The notes beneath the pieces are model-generated. The model was not told where the DNA came from. It did not search any database and saw nothing but the letters and a program-made list of their open reading frames with translations. The position numbers and the translations under genes were made by a program. 64,000 bases of DNA from Longimonas halophila (GTDB lineage Bacteria > Bacteroidota > Rhodothermia > Rhodothermales > Salinibacteraceae), in assembly GCF_002554705.1 (NCBI RefSeq), contig NZ_PDEP01000005.1:186001-250000 (forward strand), in the 5' to 3' direction. Positions 8,822-18,500 of this stretch are shown here, one piece after another (the first letter of the stretch is position 1; each line of letters begins with the position of its first letter).

Positions 8822-9877
8822 ATGAATGCAACCGACCTGAAATCGCGCTGGAACGCGTTTCAAGACGACCACCCGAACGTGCGCATCCGCAATGCCGCTG
8901 CCCGTCTGGGCGTGAGCGAGGCTGAACTCGTGGCCACCGGATGCGGCGACCATGTGACGCGCCTAAATGGCAACTGGAAGGCGCTGCTACGCGACCTCGA
9001 ATCGCTGGGCGAGGTGATGGCTCTGACGCGCAACGACGCCGCTGTGCACGAGAAAACCGGTGTGTACGAAGACGTCTCGTTTAGCGACAGCCACAACATG
9101 GGCATCGCGCTGAACGACGACATCGACCTGCGGCTCTTCATGGATCACTGGCAACTGGGCTTTGCCGTCGAAACACCGTGGAGCGGCGGACGCGATGGCC
9201 TGCGCCGCAGTCTGCAGTTCTACGACAAAAGCGGCACCGCCGTACACAAGGTCTTCCTAACGCGCAAGAGCAATCTGGACGCTTACACAGCGCTCGTAGA
9301 AACGCATCGCCACGACGACCAGTCCATTGAGCAGCCGGTCGATCCCGCCGAATCCGACGACCCCGAAACGCCCGATGCCGAGATTGATGTGGAGGGCTTC
9401 CTCTCGGCGTGGGCCGACCTGGAGGATACGCACGACTTCTTCCCGCTGCTGCGCGAGTACGACGTAGCCCGTCCCCAAGCGCTGCGGCTGGCGGAGGGAC
9501 AGTTTACCCATCGTGTGCCTGCGTCGAGTCTGCGAAGTACCTTGCAGGCCGCTGCCGAGCACAAGACGCCGATCATGGTGTTTGTGGGGAGCCCCGGCTG
9601 TATCCAGATTCACACCGGGCCGGTCAACACGCTAAAAGCCACGCCGCCCTGGTACAACGTGCTCGACCCCGGCTTCCAACTGCACCTGAATGAGGAGGCG
9701 ATCGCGCAGGCCTGGGTGGTGGAGAAGCCGACGCGCGACGGGCTTGTGACCTCGCTCGAACTGCTGGATGCGGAGGGCGGCATCATTGCGCGGTTCTTTG
9801 GCAAGCGCAAGCCGGGTCAGCCCGAACGCAGTGACTGGCGCACCATCGTCCGCGAGCAGGCCGCCACCCCGGCGTAA
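8822..9877 (+). CDS. hmuS: Haemin-degrading/haem-chaperone protein HemS family
   Basis: A 351-residue cytoplasmic protein with the two-lobe HemS/ChuS/HmuS architecture. The N-terminal lobe contains VSEAELVATGCGD, MALTRNDAAVHEKTGVYEDV and FSDSHNMGIALNDDIDLRLF. The C-terminal lobe repeats the fold with IMVFVGSPGCIQIHTGPV and WYNVLDPGFQLHLNE. It receives imported haem and either stores it or opens the porphyrin ring. ATG 8822 is the family start; an upstream in-frame extension overlaps hmuV. It is the last enzyme of the haem uptake cluster before a small accessory gene. Confidence 0.88.
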   Translation: MNATDLKSRWNAFQDDHPNVRIRNAAARLGVSEAELVATGCGDHVTRLNGNWKALLRDLESLGEVMALTRNDAAVHEKTGVYEDVSFSDSHNMGIALNDDIDLRLFMDHWQLGFAVETPWSGGRDGLRRSLQFYDKSGTAVHKVFLTRKSNLDAYTALVETHRHDDQSIEQPVDPAESDDPETPDAEIDVEGFLSAWADLEDTHDFFPLLREYDVARPQALRLAEGQFTHRVPASSLRSTLQAAAEHKTPIMVFVGSPGCIQIHTGPVNTLKATPPWYNVLDPGFQLHLNEEAIAQAWVVEKPTRDGLVTSLELLDAEGGIIARFFGKRKPGQPERSDWRTIVREQAATPA

Positions 9878-9920
9878 GATCGCATTGTTCACACCGCGTG
9901 TTCACCATATCTATCTGTTT

Positions 9921-10298
9921 ATGCACGGATTCAACGCATCGCCCACCCCGTTCTGCGAGGCGGATTCGCCGTATCTCTTTTCGACCAATCGGGGCGCCAT
10001 CTTCCAGTGTTCATGCTGCAGACGATTGCAGCTCATGTTCGACGACATCGTGCTGGTGCTTTCACCGCGCGACTTCCGGTGCCTGTCGGATGCCGTTGAG
10101 ACGGCCATGCAGCAGATCGATGACGCAGTCCCGTCGTGGTGGCGGCTCTCCGCGCCGGGGCGTTCGCCCAAGAGTGGGGTGCGCGTGCATAGCGACGACA
10201 TTGCCGCGTTGCGCGACTTGCTTCAGGGCACGGCGGCCATGCTCGAACTGGACGGGCTGCTGGCGGATACGCTGGGCATGTCCGAATCGTTGGACTGA
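9921..10298 (+). CDS. Small Cys-motif protein (DUF6686-like) after hmuS
   Basis: A 125-residue protein starting 43 bases after hmuS and so probably in the same transcript. The N-terminal third has FCEADSPYLFSTNRG then FQCSCCRRLQLMFDDIVLVLS. This pattern (C near the start, later C-x-C-C, then a hydrophobic beta region) resembles small Bacteroidota proteins of the DUF6686 group; I hold this only moderately. The Cys cluster could bind metal or haem. No signal peptide, so cytoplasmic. Its co-location with haem genes suggests a role in iron or haem handling. Confidence 0.6.
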   Translation: MHGFNASPTPFCEADSPYLFSTNRGAIFQCSCCRRLQLMFDDIVLVLSPRDFRCLSDAVETAMQQIDDAVPSWWRLSAPGRSPKSGVRVHSDDIAALRDLLQGTAAMLELDGLLADTLGMSESLD

Positions 10299-10306
10299 AA
10301 ACAAAC

Positions 10307-10336
10307 GACCTGACAGGTTTCGAAACCTGTCAGGTC
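10307..10336. repeat. 30-bp perfect palindrome closing the haem cluster
   Basis: GACCTGACAGGTTTC is followed directly by its reverse complement GAAACCTGTCAGGTC. A transcript would fold into a long hairpin with a minimal loop. It lies 9 bases after the stop of the DUF6686-like gene, so it could act as a terminator or RNA-stabilising hairpin, although no T-run follows. The sequence also resembles REP-like palindromes dispersed in Bacteroidota genomes. Confidence 0.65.
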
Positions 10337-10361
10337 TATAAGCGCAGTTTTACAAGCGCAA

Positions 10362-10530
10362 GACGTGATCGAGGTCCTACCGCACGATGGTGAGCCCCCC
10401 CGGTGGCGTAGCCACGATTACCTACACCTTCGAGGAAGCCGGTGCATACGACGTTGCCTGCTATCTTGAAGAGCCCGCCGATCACTACGAGCAGGGCATG
10501 GTCTATCCGTTCGTCGTAGTGGAAGAGTAG
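10362..10530 (+). pseudogene. Frameshifted cupredoxin C-terminal fragment
   Basis: From 10362 one frame reads DVIEVLPHDGEPP up to a run of seven C (10394-10400). The continuation GGVATITYTFEEAGAYD then VACYLEEPADHYEQGM lies in the next frame and ends at TAG 10530. Removing one C joins them. The C-x(6)-H-x(4)-M ligand pattern (Cys, His, Met in CYLEEPADHYEQGM) and the AYDVAC strand are typical of the copper-site loop of plastocyanin/azurin-like domains. No N-terminal half with the first His is present. It is too short for a functional domain, so I call it a remnant. A 30-bp palindrome sits just upstream of its broken end. Confidence 0.6.
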
Positions 10531-10630
10531 GTGCCACGCGCAGTCCACGAAACGGCAGCATAGGCGCGAACTTGCCCCTGGAGTGCCGTGTTAGACGCCT
10601 GTGAACCTCCAGGATTGCACACGAAGAATT

Positions 10631-11188
10631 ATGCCCATTGACACACTCAAAACAGCCAAGCGACTCCAGCAACTGGGGTTTGACACAGAGCAGGCTGAAG
10701 GACTCACTGAGATCCTCAGCGAAAGCGATGCCGAGCTGGCCACCAAAAACGACCTGGATCAGCTCGAAACAAGGCTCGGGGTGCGCATTGATGAGGTGGA
10801 GACGAAGCTTGGGTCACGCATCGATGGCCTCGGGGGACGCATAGATGAAGTGGAGACAAAGCTTGGGGGGCGTATAGACGAGGTGGAGACGAAGCTCGGG
10901 GGACGCATAGACGAGGTGGAGACGAAGCTTGGATCACGCATTGACAGCCTTGCGGACCGGATTGAGGGGGGAGACGGTCGCATCGATGGATTGGAGCAGA
11001 CAATGAATGAACGCATAAGTGGGCTGGAGCAGACAATGGATACCCGCATAAGTGGGCTGGAGCAGACAATGAACACGCGCTTTGAGAAAATGCGGGCAGA
11101 TCTTGAGCACCTGATAACTTTACGCATGGCCTGGGGAGCGGGCTTGTTGGCGCTGTACATTACGCTTATCAGTTACGTCATGGGGTAG
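10631..11188 (+). CDS. Coiled-coil protein with 11-residue repeats and C-terminal membrane anchor
   Basis: A 185-residue protein. Residues 1-50 form a mixed helical head (DTLKTAKRLQQLGFDTEQAE...) similar to the DUF1640/CCDC90 type. Residues 52-149 are built from 11-residue units: RIDEVETKLGG or close variants at 52, 70, 81 and 92, then RISGLEQTMNT-type units at 117, 128 and 139. One shorter 7-residue unit (63-69) breaks the phase. A hydrophobic helix at about 163-183 ends the protein, which would anchor the rod in the membrane. The DUF1640 group contains similar small anchored coiled coils; the function is unknown. ATG 10631 is the first good start. Confidence 0.7.
   Translation: MPIDTLKTAKRLQQLGFDTEQAEGLTEILSESDAELATKNDLDQLETRLGVRIDEVETKLGSRIDGLGGRIDEVETKLGGRIDEVETKLGGRIDEVETKLGSRIDSLADRIEGGDGRIDGLEQTMNERISGLEQTMDTRISGLEQTMNTRFEKMRADLEHLITLRMAWGAGLLALYITLISYVMG
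10784..11077 (+). repeat. 33-bp in-gene tandem repeats
   Basis: Two families of 33-bp units lie head to tail inside the coiled-coil gene: four units around GACGAGGTGGAGACGAAGCT and three around GGGCTGGAGCAGACAATGAA. Near identity at DNA level, including synonymous sites, indicates recent duplication or gene conversion. Confidence 0.8.
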
Positions 11189-11247
11189 GCCGCGCCGCGC
11201 CCTAACAGCATCGCCTTCGCATACACGCCAACGCACCCATTGCGCCT

Positions 11248-12363
11248 ATGAAAGCCCACATATCATATGCGCTGCGCTGCAGCTTGTGCGCCATCGTCCT
11301 GGTGTTGATGTCTGGATTCGAGAGTACCGCGCAAGAAACAGCCCCGCTCGACTCGCTGACACGGGCATTTTATTCTGATGCCAATGCGCCTGGGCTGGTT
11401 GTGGGTACACTCAACGGAGTCGACCAGCAGGTGCGTGCATATGGCGTAGCCTCGTATGAGGACAGTACCCAGGTGCACGAAGACACGCAATTCGAGATTG
11501 GGTCCATCACCAAGGTGTTTGTGGGGTTGCTGCTTGCCCAGCAGGTCGAAAGCAACGCGGTCGAACTTCGCGATCCTGTGGACGCGTATCTGCCGGACTC
11601 TGTGGACGTGCCCACCGCCAATGATGCCTCGATTGAACTTATCCATTTGGCCACGCACAGCGCGGGGCTGCCGCGCCTGCCCGATAATCTTGCGCCTGCA
11701 AACCGGTTCAATCCGTACGGTGATTACACCGAAGATAAGCTGTACGCCTATCTGTCGGAGGCCCGCCTTGCCTCTCCGCCCGGCACATCGTACGTATACT
11801 CGAACCTGGGAACGGGGCTGCTGGGAACGGCGCTTGCCCAACACGCAGACACCACGCTTGCGGCGGCTCTGCATCAGCACATTCTGGGGCCGCTCCAGCT
11901 TGACCGTACAGTGCTTCCCGCTCCCACCGATTCCGTTCCCAGCAATCTGGCTGTGGGATACGACATGTTCGGAGCGCCGACCCCGTACTGGTACTTTGAT
12001 GCACTGGCTGGGGCGGGCGCCCTCCGCTCGACCCCTGCCGACATGCTACGGTTTCTACGCGCCCAGTTGGATCCAGAGGCAACACCGCTCGCCGATGCCC
12101 TGCGCGCTACCCACAACGTGCAGTACCAGCAGGCCGGAGGACCCACCCTCGGAATCGGCTGGCACATCCAGACGCTGGCCGATGGGACCCCGTTCTACTG
12201 GCACAACGGCGGCACAGGCGGATTCCGGAGCTTTGCCGGGTTCAGTCTGGAGCACAACACAGCTCTCCTTATCCTGGTGAACAAGGCGGTACCGCTCCAG
12301 TCGTTCAACGCATTCGCGTTTGAGTGCGCGCGCCTGCTCGCTCGCACTCGGGCCGATTCGTAG
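11248..12363 (+). CDS. Secreted serine hydrolase, beta-lactamase class C family
   Basis: A 371-residue protein with an N-terminal signal peptide (hydrophobic 9-22, likely cleavage near 29). The class C/penicillin-binding fold is shown by the nucleophile motif S86-I-T-K89, the Y184-S-N186 motif and a C-terminal HNGGTGGF in place of KTG. Members hydrolyse peptides, esters or beta-lactams; the HxG-type third motif is commoner in esterase or D-aminopeptidase relatives than in true beta-lactamases. It stands alone between the coiled-coil gene and valS, with no regulator beside it. Periplasmic localisation is expected. Confidence 0.8.
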   Translation: MKAHISYALRCSLCAIVLVLMSGFESTAQETAPLDSLTRAFYSDANAPGLVVGTLNGVDQQVRAYGVASYEDSTQVHEDTQFEIGSITKVFVGLLLAQQVESNAVELRDPVDAYLPDSVDVPTANDASIELIHLATHSAGLPRLPDNLAPANRFNPYGDYTEDKLYAYLSEARLASPPGTSYVYSNLGTGLLGTALAQHADTTLAAALHQHILGPLQLDRTVLPAPTDSVPSNLAVGYDMFGAPTPYWYFDALAGAGALRSTPADMLRFLRAQLDPEATPLADALRATHNVQYQQAGGPTLGIGWHIQTLADGTPFYWHNGGTGGFRSFAGFSLEHNTALLILVNKAVPLQSFNAFAFECARLLARTRADS

Positions 12364-12544
12364 CGCGGATATTCGGTCAGAGCATACAATCCGGATGTAA
12401 AAATAAGAGGGAAACCCTTCGGGGTTGCGTCGCTACACTGCGCATTGTACCGCATGCGTGCTACATTGGGGGCTGTGCGTGCGCCCACGATCCCCGCACG
12501 TATGCGATCCACTGCCGTTGCCGCTCACCAACCCCTGCATCCCC

Positions 12545-15241
12545 ATGGCCGAATCGGACACAGGCCCTGCCTCTACCGTCTACGACCCCTCGCAGATCGA
12601 AGACAAATGGTATCGGTACTGGGAGGAGAATGACTTTTTCAAGGCCAACGACGATCCCGAGGCGTCGTCGTACAGCATCACGATGCCGCCGCCGAATGTG
12701 ACCGGGCGGCTGCACATCGGTCATGCGCTGCAGGATTCGATTCAGGATGCGCTCACCCGCATCCACCGCATGAAGGGCGACGAGACGCTCTGGATGCCGG
12801 GCCTCGACCACGCGGGCATTGCCACGCAGAACGTGGTCGAGCGCAAGATTGCAGAGGAAGACGACCTGACGCGTCACGACCTGGGCCGCGAGGCCTTTGT
12901 GGAGCGCGTGTACGCGTGGAAAAAGGAGTATGGCGATATCATCCTGCGGCAGAAGCGCACCCTGGGCGACTCGTGCGACTGGGAGCGCAGCTACTTTACG
13001 ATGGATGAGGACTTCTCGCGGGCGGTGCAGGAGGTCTTTGTGCAGCTCTACGAGGACGGCCTCATCTACCGCGGCGACTACCTCGTGAACTGGGACCCCG
13101 CTAACGAAACCGCGCTCTCGGATGAGGAGGTCAACAACGAAGAGCGCGCCGGGCACCTCTGGCACGTGCGCTACCCGCTCGTTACCGACGGCGACCCCGA
13201 CTACGTGACCATTGCCACCACGCGGCCCGAAACCATTCTGGGGGATACGGCGCTGGCGGTGCATCCCGACGACGAGCGCTACCAGCACCTGGTGGGCCAA
13301 ACCGCCCGCGTGCCCGTCCTCGACCGTGAGATTCCCATCATCGCCGACGCATACATCGACAGCGAGTTTGGCACCGGCGCGCTGAAGGTGACGCCCGCGC
13401 ACGACGAAAACGACTTCGAGATCGGCGAGCGTCACGATCTCGACACCGTCAATGTGATGAATCCCGACGGCACCATCAACGCCAACGGCGGGCCGTACGA
13501 GGGGCTCGACCGCTTTGCGGCACGCGATAAGATCGTGGCCGACCTCGACGCCGACGGTCTGCTTGTCGATGTCGAAGAGCACACCATCAACGTACCCGTC
13601 TCCGACCGCTCGGGCGCAGTCATCGAGCCGCTGATCTCGCGGCAGTGGTTTGTGGAGATGGAGCCGCTTGCTGAGCCCGCCATCGAAGCGGTGCGCGACG
13701 GCACGATCACCTTTCACCCGAAGCGGTGGGAGAACGAGTACTTCCGCTGGATGGAGAACATCCGCGACTGGTGCATCTCGCGGCAGCTCTGGTGGGGGCA
13801 TCAGATTCCGGTGTGGTACTACACCGACGACGAAGGCAATCCCGATCCGGAGCGCGGCTATGTGGTGAGCGTAGACCATCCCGACACCGACGAGGAGATG
13901 GTGCAAGACGAGGACGTGCTTGACACGTGGTTTTCCTCGTGGCTGGCGCCGTTTGCCTCGCTCGGCTGGCCCGACGACACCGATGCCCTCAAAACGTTCT
14001 ACCCGACTGACGTGCTGGTGTCGGGCTACGACATCCTCTTCTTTTGGATCGCCCGCATGGTGATGGCCGGCTACCACTTTACCGGCCAGCCGCCGTTCAC
14101 GGAGATCTTCATCACCGGCATGGTGAAAGATGAGCAGGGCCGCTGGATGTCGAAGAGCCTCGGCAACGGCATCGATCCCATCGAAATGGTCGATCAGTAC
14201 GGGGCAGATGCGACGCGCTTCACCCTCACGCTGCTCTGCGCGCAGGGCCAGGACATCAAGCTGGCACCGTCGAAGTTCGAGATGGGCCGCAACTTCGCCA
14301 ACAAGATCTGGAACGCCTACAACGTCTTCGGGCAGTTCATGGAGACGGATGCGCAGGGGCATCCCACGCGTACCTACACCGATCCGCGCGACTTCGAGGA
14401 GCTGGAAATGGTGGAGCAGTGGATGCTCCATCGTATGCACACGGCTATCAACGACATTGAAGACGCGCTCAGCCGCTACCGGCTCAACGAAGCCGTTTCC
14501 ATTGTCTACGACGTGTTCTGGCGCGACTACTGCGACTGGTACCTGGAGCTCATCAAACCGCCCTATGGCGAGTCGATGGACGAGCAGGTCATTGCGCGTG
14601 CGGCATCCATCTTCGAAACGCTGCTCCAACTGCTGCATCCCTTCATGCCGTTTGTGACCGAAGAGCTGTGGTGGAAGGTGCGTCCGCGTGAGGAGGGCGA
14701 GGCCTGCATCGTATCCGACTGGCCGCAGGCTGCCGATGTGCCGCACGATGCCGCCACACACGACACCTTTGCGCACCTGCAAGAGCTGATTTCGGGCATC
14801 CGAAGCATCAAGAGCGATTACGGCGTGGGCGCCGGGACCGAAGTGCGCACGGTCATCAGTCTGCCGGAAACGGCCACCGAGCGCGCCGCAGCGATGCGGG
14901 CGTATCCGGACTACTTTGAGCAGCTGGCGCGCGTCACGGATCTGATGGTGGGCCACGACCTGGAGAAGCCTACGGCCAGCGCATCGGTGGTGGTGGAAGA
15001 CAGCGAAGTGTTCGTGCCCCTGAAAGGCATGATCGACCTCGACAAGGAGCGCGAGCGCCTGAAGTCGACCATCGCCGAGAAAGAGGGCTTCCTGAAGAGT
15101 GTGGAGGGCAAGCTGCAGAACGAGCAGTTCGTCACCAAAGCGCCGGACGATGTGGTGGAGCGCGAGCGTCAGAAAAAGCGCGATGCTACCGCTGAACTGG
15201 AGCGCCTGCGTGCGAATCTGGCGGACCTGGAGCAGGTGTAG
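12545..15241 (+). CDS. valS: Valyl-tRNA synthetase
   Basis: An 898-residue class I synthetase that charges tRNA-Val. The HIGH motif lies in PPPNVTGRLHIGHAL (about residues 46-60), followed by the CP1 editing domain. The KMSKS motif appears as WMSKSLGNG near residue 535. The anticodon-binding domain follows, and the C-terminal ~65 residues form the tRNA-binding coiled coil (DKERERLKSTIAEKE). Length is normal for bacterial ValRS. ATG 12545 is chosen because it precedes the usual N-terminus (VYDPSQIEDKWYRYW); the extension upstream is unlike the family. Confidence 0.95.
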   Translation: MAESDTGPASTVYDPSQIEDKWYRYWEENDFFKANDDPEASSYSITMPPPNVTGRLHIGHALQDSIQDALTRIHRMKGDETLWMPGLDHAGIATQNVVERKIAEEDDLTRHDLGREAFVERVYAWKKEYGDIILRQKRTLGDSCDWERSYFTMDEDFSRAVQEVFVQLYEDGLIYRGDYLVNWDPANETALSDEEVNNEERAGHLWHVRYPLVTDGDPDYVTIATTRPETILGDTALAVHPDDERYQHLVGQTARVPVLDREIPIIADAYIDSEFGTGALKVTPAHDENDFEIGERHDLDTVNVMNPDGTINANGGPYEGLDRFAARDKIVADLDADGLLVDVEEHTINVPVSDRSGAVIEPLISRQWFVEMEPLAEPAIEAVRDGTITFHPKRWENEYFRWMENIRDWCISRQLWWGHQIPVWYYTDDEGNPDPERGYVVSVDHPDTDEEMVQDEDVLDTWFSSWLAPFASLGWPDDTDALKTFYPTDVLVSGYDILFFWIARMVMAGYHFTGQPPFTEIFITGMVKDEQGRWMSKSLGNGIDPIEMVDQYGADATRFTLTLLCAQGQDIKLAPSKFEMGRNFANKIWNAYNVFGQFMETDAQGHPTRTYTDPRDFEELEMVEQWMLHRMHTAINDIEDALSRYRLNEAVSIVYDVFWRDYCDWYLELIKPPYGESMDEQVIARAASIFETLLQLLHPFMPFVTEELWWKVRPREEGEACIVSDWPQAADVPHDAATHDTFAHLQELISGIRSIKSDYGVGAGTEVRTVISLPETATERAAAMRAYPDYFEQLARVTDLMVGHDLEKPTASASVVVEDSEVFVPLKGMIDLDKERERLKSTIAEKEGFLKSVEGKLQNEQFVTKAPDDVVERERQKKRDATAELERLRANLADLEQV

Positions 15242-15314
15242 CTCCCGAGATACAGCATTGGAGGGGACACTGGGTTGAAATCGAGGACATGAATTAATAG
15301 GTTTAAAACGTTAT

Positions 15315-15339
15315 CATTCCGAATTGTGTGGTCGGAATG
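15315..15339. terminator. Possible terminator hairpin after valS
   Basis: CATTCCGA and TCGGAATG form an 8-bp stem around a 9-base loop, followed by GTTTCTC. It sits about 75 bases past the valS stop. The T-run is weak, so the termination role is uncertain. Confidence 0.4.
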
Positions 15340-15509
15340 TTTCTCAAGAACCTGGCTGGGTTTGGGGATAGCAAGGGCCGATCCACCTACCAGTGCCACT
15401 CGCATCCCCAGATTGAACGACCAGAAACAGGTTCTGAGCATTCGCACAATGTCCCCTTCCCATTGCGCATCCGTTCTCGTCTTTGCGGTCCGTGTGCATC
15501 TGTTGATGC

Positions 15510-18500
15510 ATGAGGACCGACGGGGCGGTGCCCACTGCTATGCCGATAGCCGTACGCCTCCTGCTGATTAGTGCAGCACTTCAGTTTGCACTGTGGAGCG
15601 GGTATGCACCGGCAACCTACGCGCAAGACACCGTTCCGTACCATCGCTTTACAGCCTATGAGGGCTTGTCCGATCGGGCTATTACGGCGCTTGCGCAGAC
15701 CGAGAACGAACTGCTCTGGATCGGCACCGAGACCAGTCTTTCGGTGTTCGACGGACACACATTTCGCTCGGTGACCATGCCCGACGAGATCGGAACGGTG
15801 TACGTGAGTGATATTCAGCCTGCCGATTCCAGTGCAGTGTGGGTCGCGGCCTCGGTGGGAGAGGCGGTGCGCGTGCGGGGCGATAGCGTAGAGCAGGTCG
15901 TCGAACTGGGCGATGAACTAATTCAGCGCATCCTGCCCGGGCCCGACACCACCCGATTCTTGACGCGCACAGCGGTATGGACGTGGACGCCGGAGGACGA
16001 GGACCCCACACGGCAGCCGTATGGATACGACATTCAGACTCCGCTCGATGAGGAGGAATCTACCACAAGCGGGGCCGGCGTTTTCAACGCGGATGTACAT
16101 CCCAACGGGACTACATGGATCGTTGATGGGCGGCACGGCCCCGGCGTGCTTCACGATGATGGCACAGTCGACTTCGTGTCGGGGGGGGCCACCGGCGAGC
16201 CCGGTGCGTACTGGTATACGCTGCGCATCGCCGAGAACGGGCGTATGTTTGCGCTCCACGACGAAGCCGTGTACTGGATGGATCCTGATAGCACACGGCG
16301 CATGGTGGAGGAGCCGCTGGTTACCGATCTGGGCGATCCTACGTATCTGTCCGTACACGGCACCGACGTCTACGCCACACGGGGCCGCCGCATTGCGCGC
16401 TACGATGCGCGTACACTGACTCCCGAAGACACACTCGGTGCCCAACAAGGACTGCCCGATGTGCTGATGGCCCGCGTATTTCAGGATACCCGTCGCGGCC
16501 TCTGGGTGGGCACGCCCGAGGGACTGCTGTACCTGCGCGCACCGCACGCGCAGCACAAAAGCACGCTGTCCGGCGAGACGCCAATTCAGAACGTCATGGA
16601 TTTTCTGCCACAGGGCACCGACCTGTGGGCGCGCACCTACGGCAGCGGGCTGATTCAACTCTATGATACCGAACAGCACGTGACTCCAGACGACCAGGTG
16701 GGGTGGCGGCAGCGCGTGCAAAGCGCCTCCGATACGCTTCATGCCCTGGCCTCAGAAACGCGCATCTGGTACCGCAAGCCGCCCAACGGCTCGTGGACGC
16801 GGGTGCGTAGCACAAATGACGCTGTGGAGGGCGTGGTGGATACAACAGGGACGGGCTATTTTCTGCATGAAGACGGCCTCTACCGGTATCCATCCGACTC
16901 CACCCGCGCCCCCACGGCCCTGGCCACATGGCCCGACTCGCTTGCCTATCAGCACGACGTTACGCTTGGACGCAGCGGGGCACTCATCCATCGCGATGGA
17001 GCAACGGTTGTGCGAAGACAGTTGCCTGCTGCCGAGGTGGTCGATACGCTGGGGACGCTGACACGCTATGCGCAGACCGAAGCCAGCCGGTTTGAGATCA
17101 ACGAACGCAGCAACATCCAGCAGATGACAACCGATGCTGCCAGGCGTGTGTGGGCAACTTTTGTGTACGACGGCGGGTTGCTCCGTATCGATGCCAGCGG
17201 CACAGCGCAGCGTCTGCTAAGCAACCGGCGTGTGTGGCAGGTGGATACAGTGGGCGACAGCCTGGCCCTGGCCAGCACACGTCAGCATGGGCTGTACGTG
17301 CTCGATGCAGAAACCGGTGCCGTGCAGCGCCAGCTTACCGAAGCCGACGGGCTGCGCTCCTCAAACGTGATGGCAGCACACGTAGCCCGCGATACGTTGT
17401 ATGTTGGGCACGCCCATGGTATCACCAAACTGCCGTTGCGTGTGCTTGGGCAGACCGAACAGCCCCCGCGCACGTTGCTCACGGGGCTGGAGGTGAACCT
17501 GAACAATCAGCCCGCTACGCCGAACTTAGCCCTGGAGGCAAGCGACCGGAGCATCGGGTTTTCGTTTGCCGGCGTGCACTTTCCTGATCCCCAAAGCGTG
17601 TATTACGAATACCGACTGCTACCGCAGGACACCACATGGAGTACAACCACGCAGGGCTTTACGCGATACACGAATCTGGATCCGGGAGCGTATCATTTTC
17701 AGGTGCGGGCGCGGCTCAATGACCGTTTGGCTGGGGAGGCGGCCACGTATGCATTTCGGATTCCGGCGTACATCTACGAGATGCGCAGCGTGCAGGGGCT
17801 TGCCGCACTCATACTGCTAATGCTGGGCTGGGCCGCCTATCGCTGGCGGATTCGGCGCTTGCAGCGGTATCAGCAGGTGCTGGAAGAGATGGTGCAGGAG
17901 CGCACCACGGAGTTACGCGAGGAAAAACGCAAAACCGAAGCCCAGGCCGAGCGTCTGGCCGAGCTCGACGACGCCAAGAACCGGTTCTTCGCCCATGTAA
18001 GTCACGAGTTTCGGACGCCGCTCTCGCTCCTGCTCAGTCCCCTCAAAAGCGCGCTACAGCAGGTAAGTAATGGCATGGTGGAGTTGGGCAGCCGGCAGGT
18101 GCATCGCATGGTACGTAATGCCGAACACGTGCAGCGTCTGATTGACCAGCTCCTCGATCTGGCCACGCTTCAGGCAAGCCGTATGTCGGTAGAGCACCAG
18201 CCGGGCGATCTGGCCGCCCTCGTGCAACGCACTGCCGATGCGTTTAAGGAGCGGGCCCAGGGGCAGAGCATCGATCTGGACGTTCACCGGCCTGCGCAGC
18301 CACTTGAAAGCCAGTTTGATGTCGAGAAGGTGGAAACGATCGTGAGCAATCTGGTAGATAACGCGCTCAAGTTCACGCCGTCGGGCGGAGCGGTTACGGT
18401 GCGGGTGGAGCCGTCTGGCGACCGGCCCGGATATGCCACGATTTTGGTGGCGGACACGGGGGCAGGTCTCTCGGAGGCCGAGCAGGATCGCATCTTTGCA

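Larger units (their letters stand above)
10299..10630. other. Spacer holding palindrome and decayed cupredoxin fragment
   Basis: The gap after the haem cluster contains a 30-bp perfect palindrome (10307-10336) and a frameshifted gene remnant (10362-10530). The last ~100 bases before the next ATG show nothing I can name. Confidence 0.6.

Noticed and set aside
12461..14956. Long open frame antisense to valS
   Set aside because: A mirror of GC-rich codon use; the plus strand encodes a complete ValRS and the antisense product has no family resemblance. The same holds opposite hmuR and the str operon.
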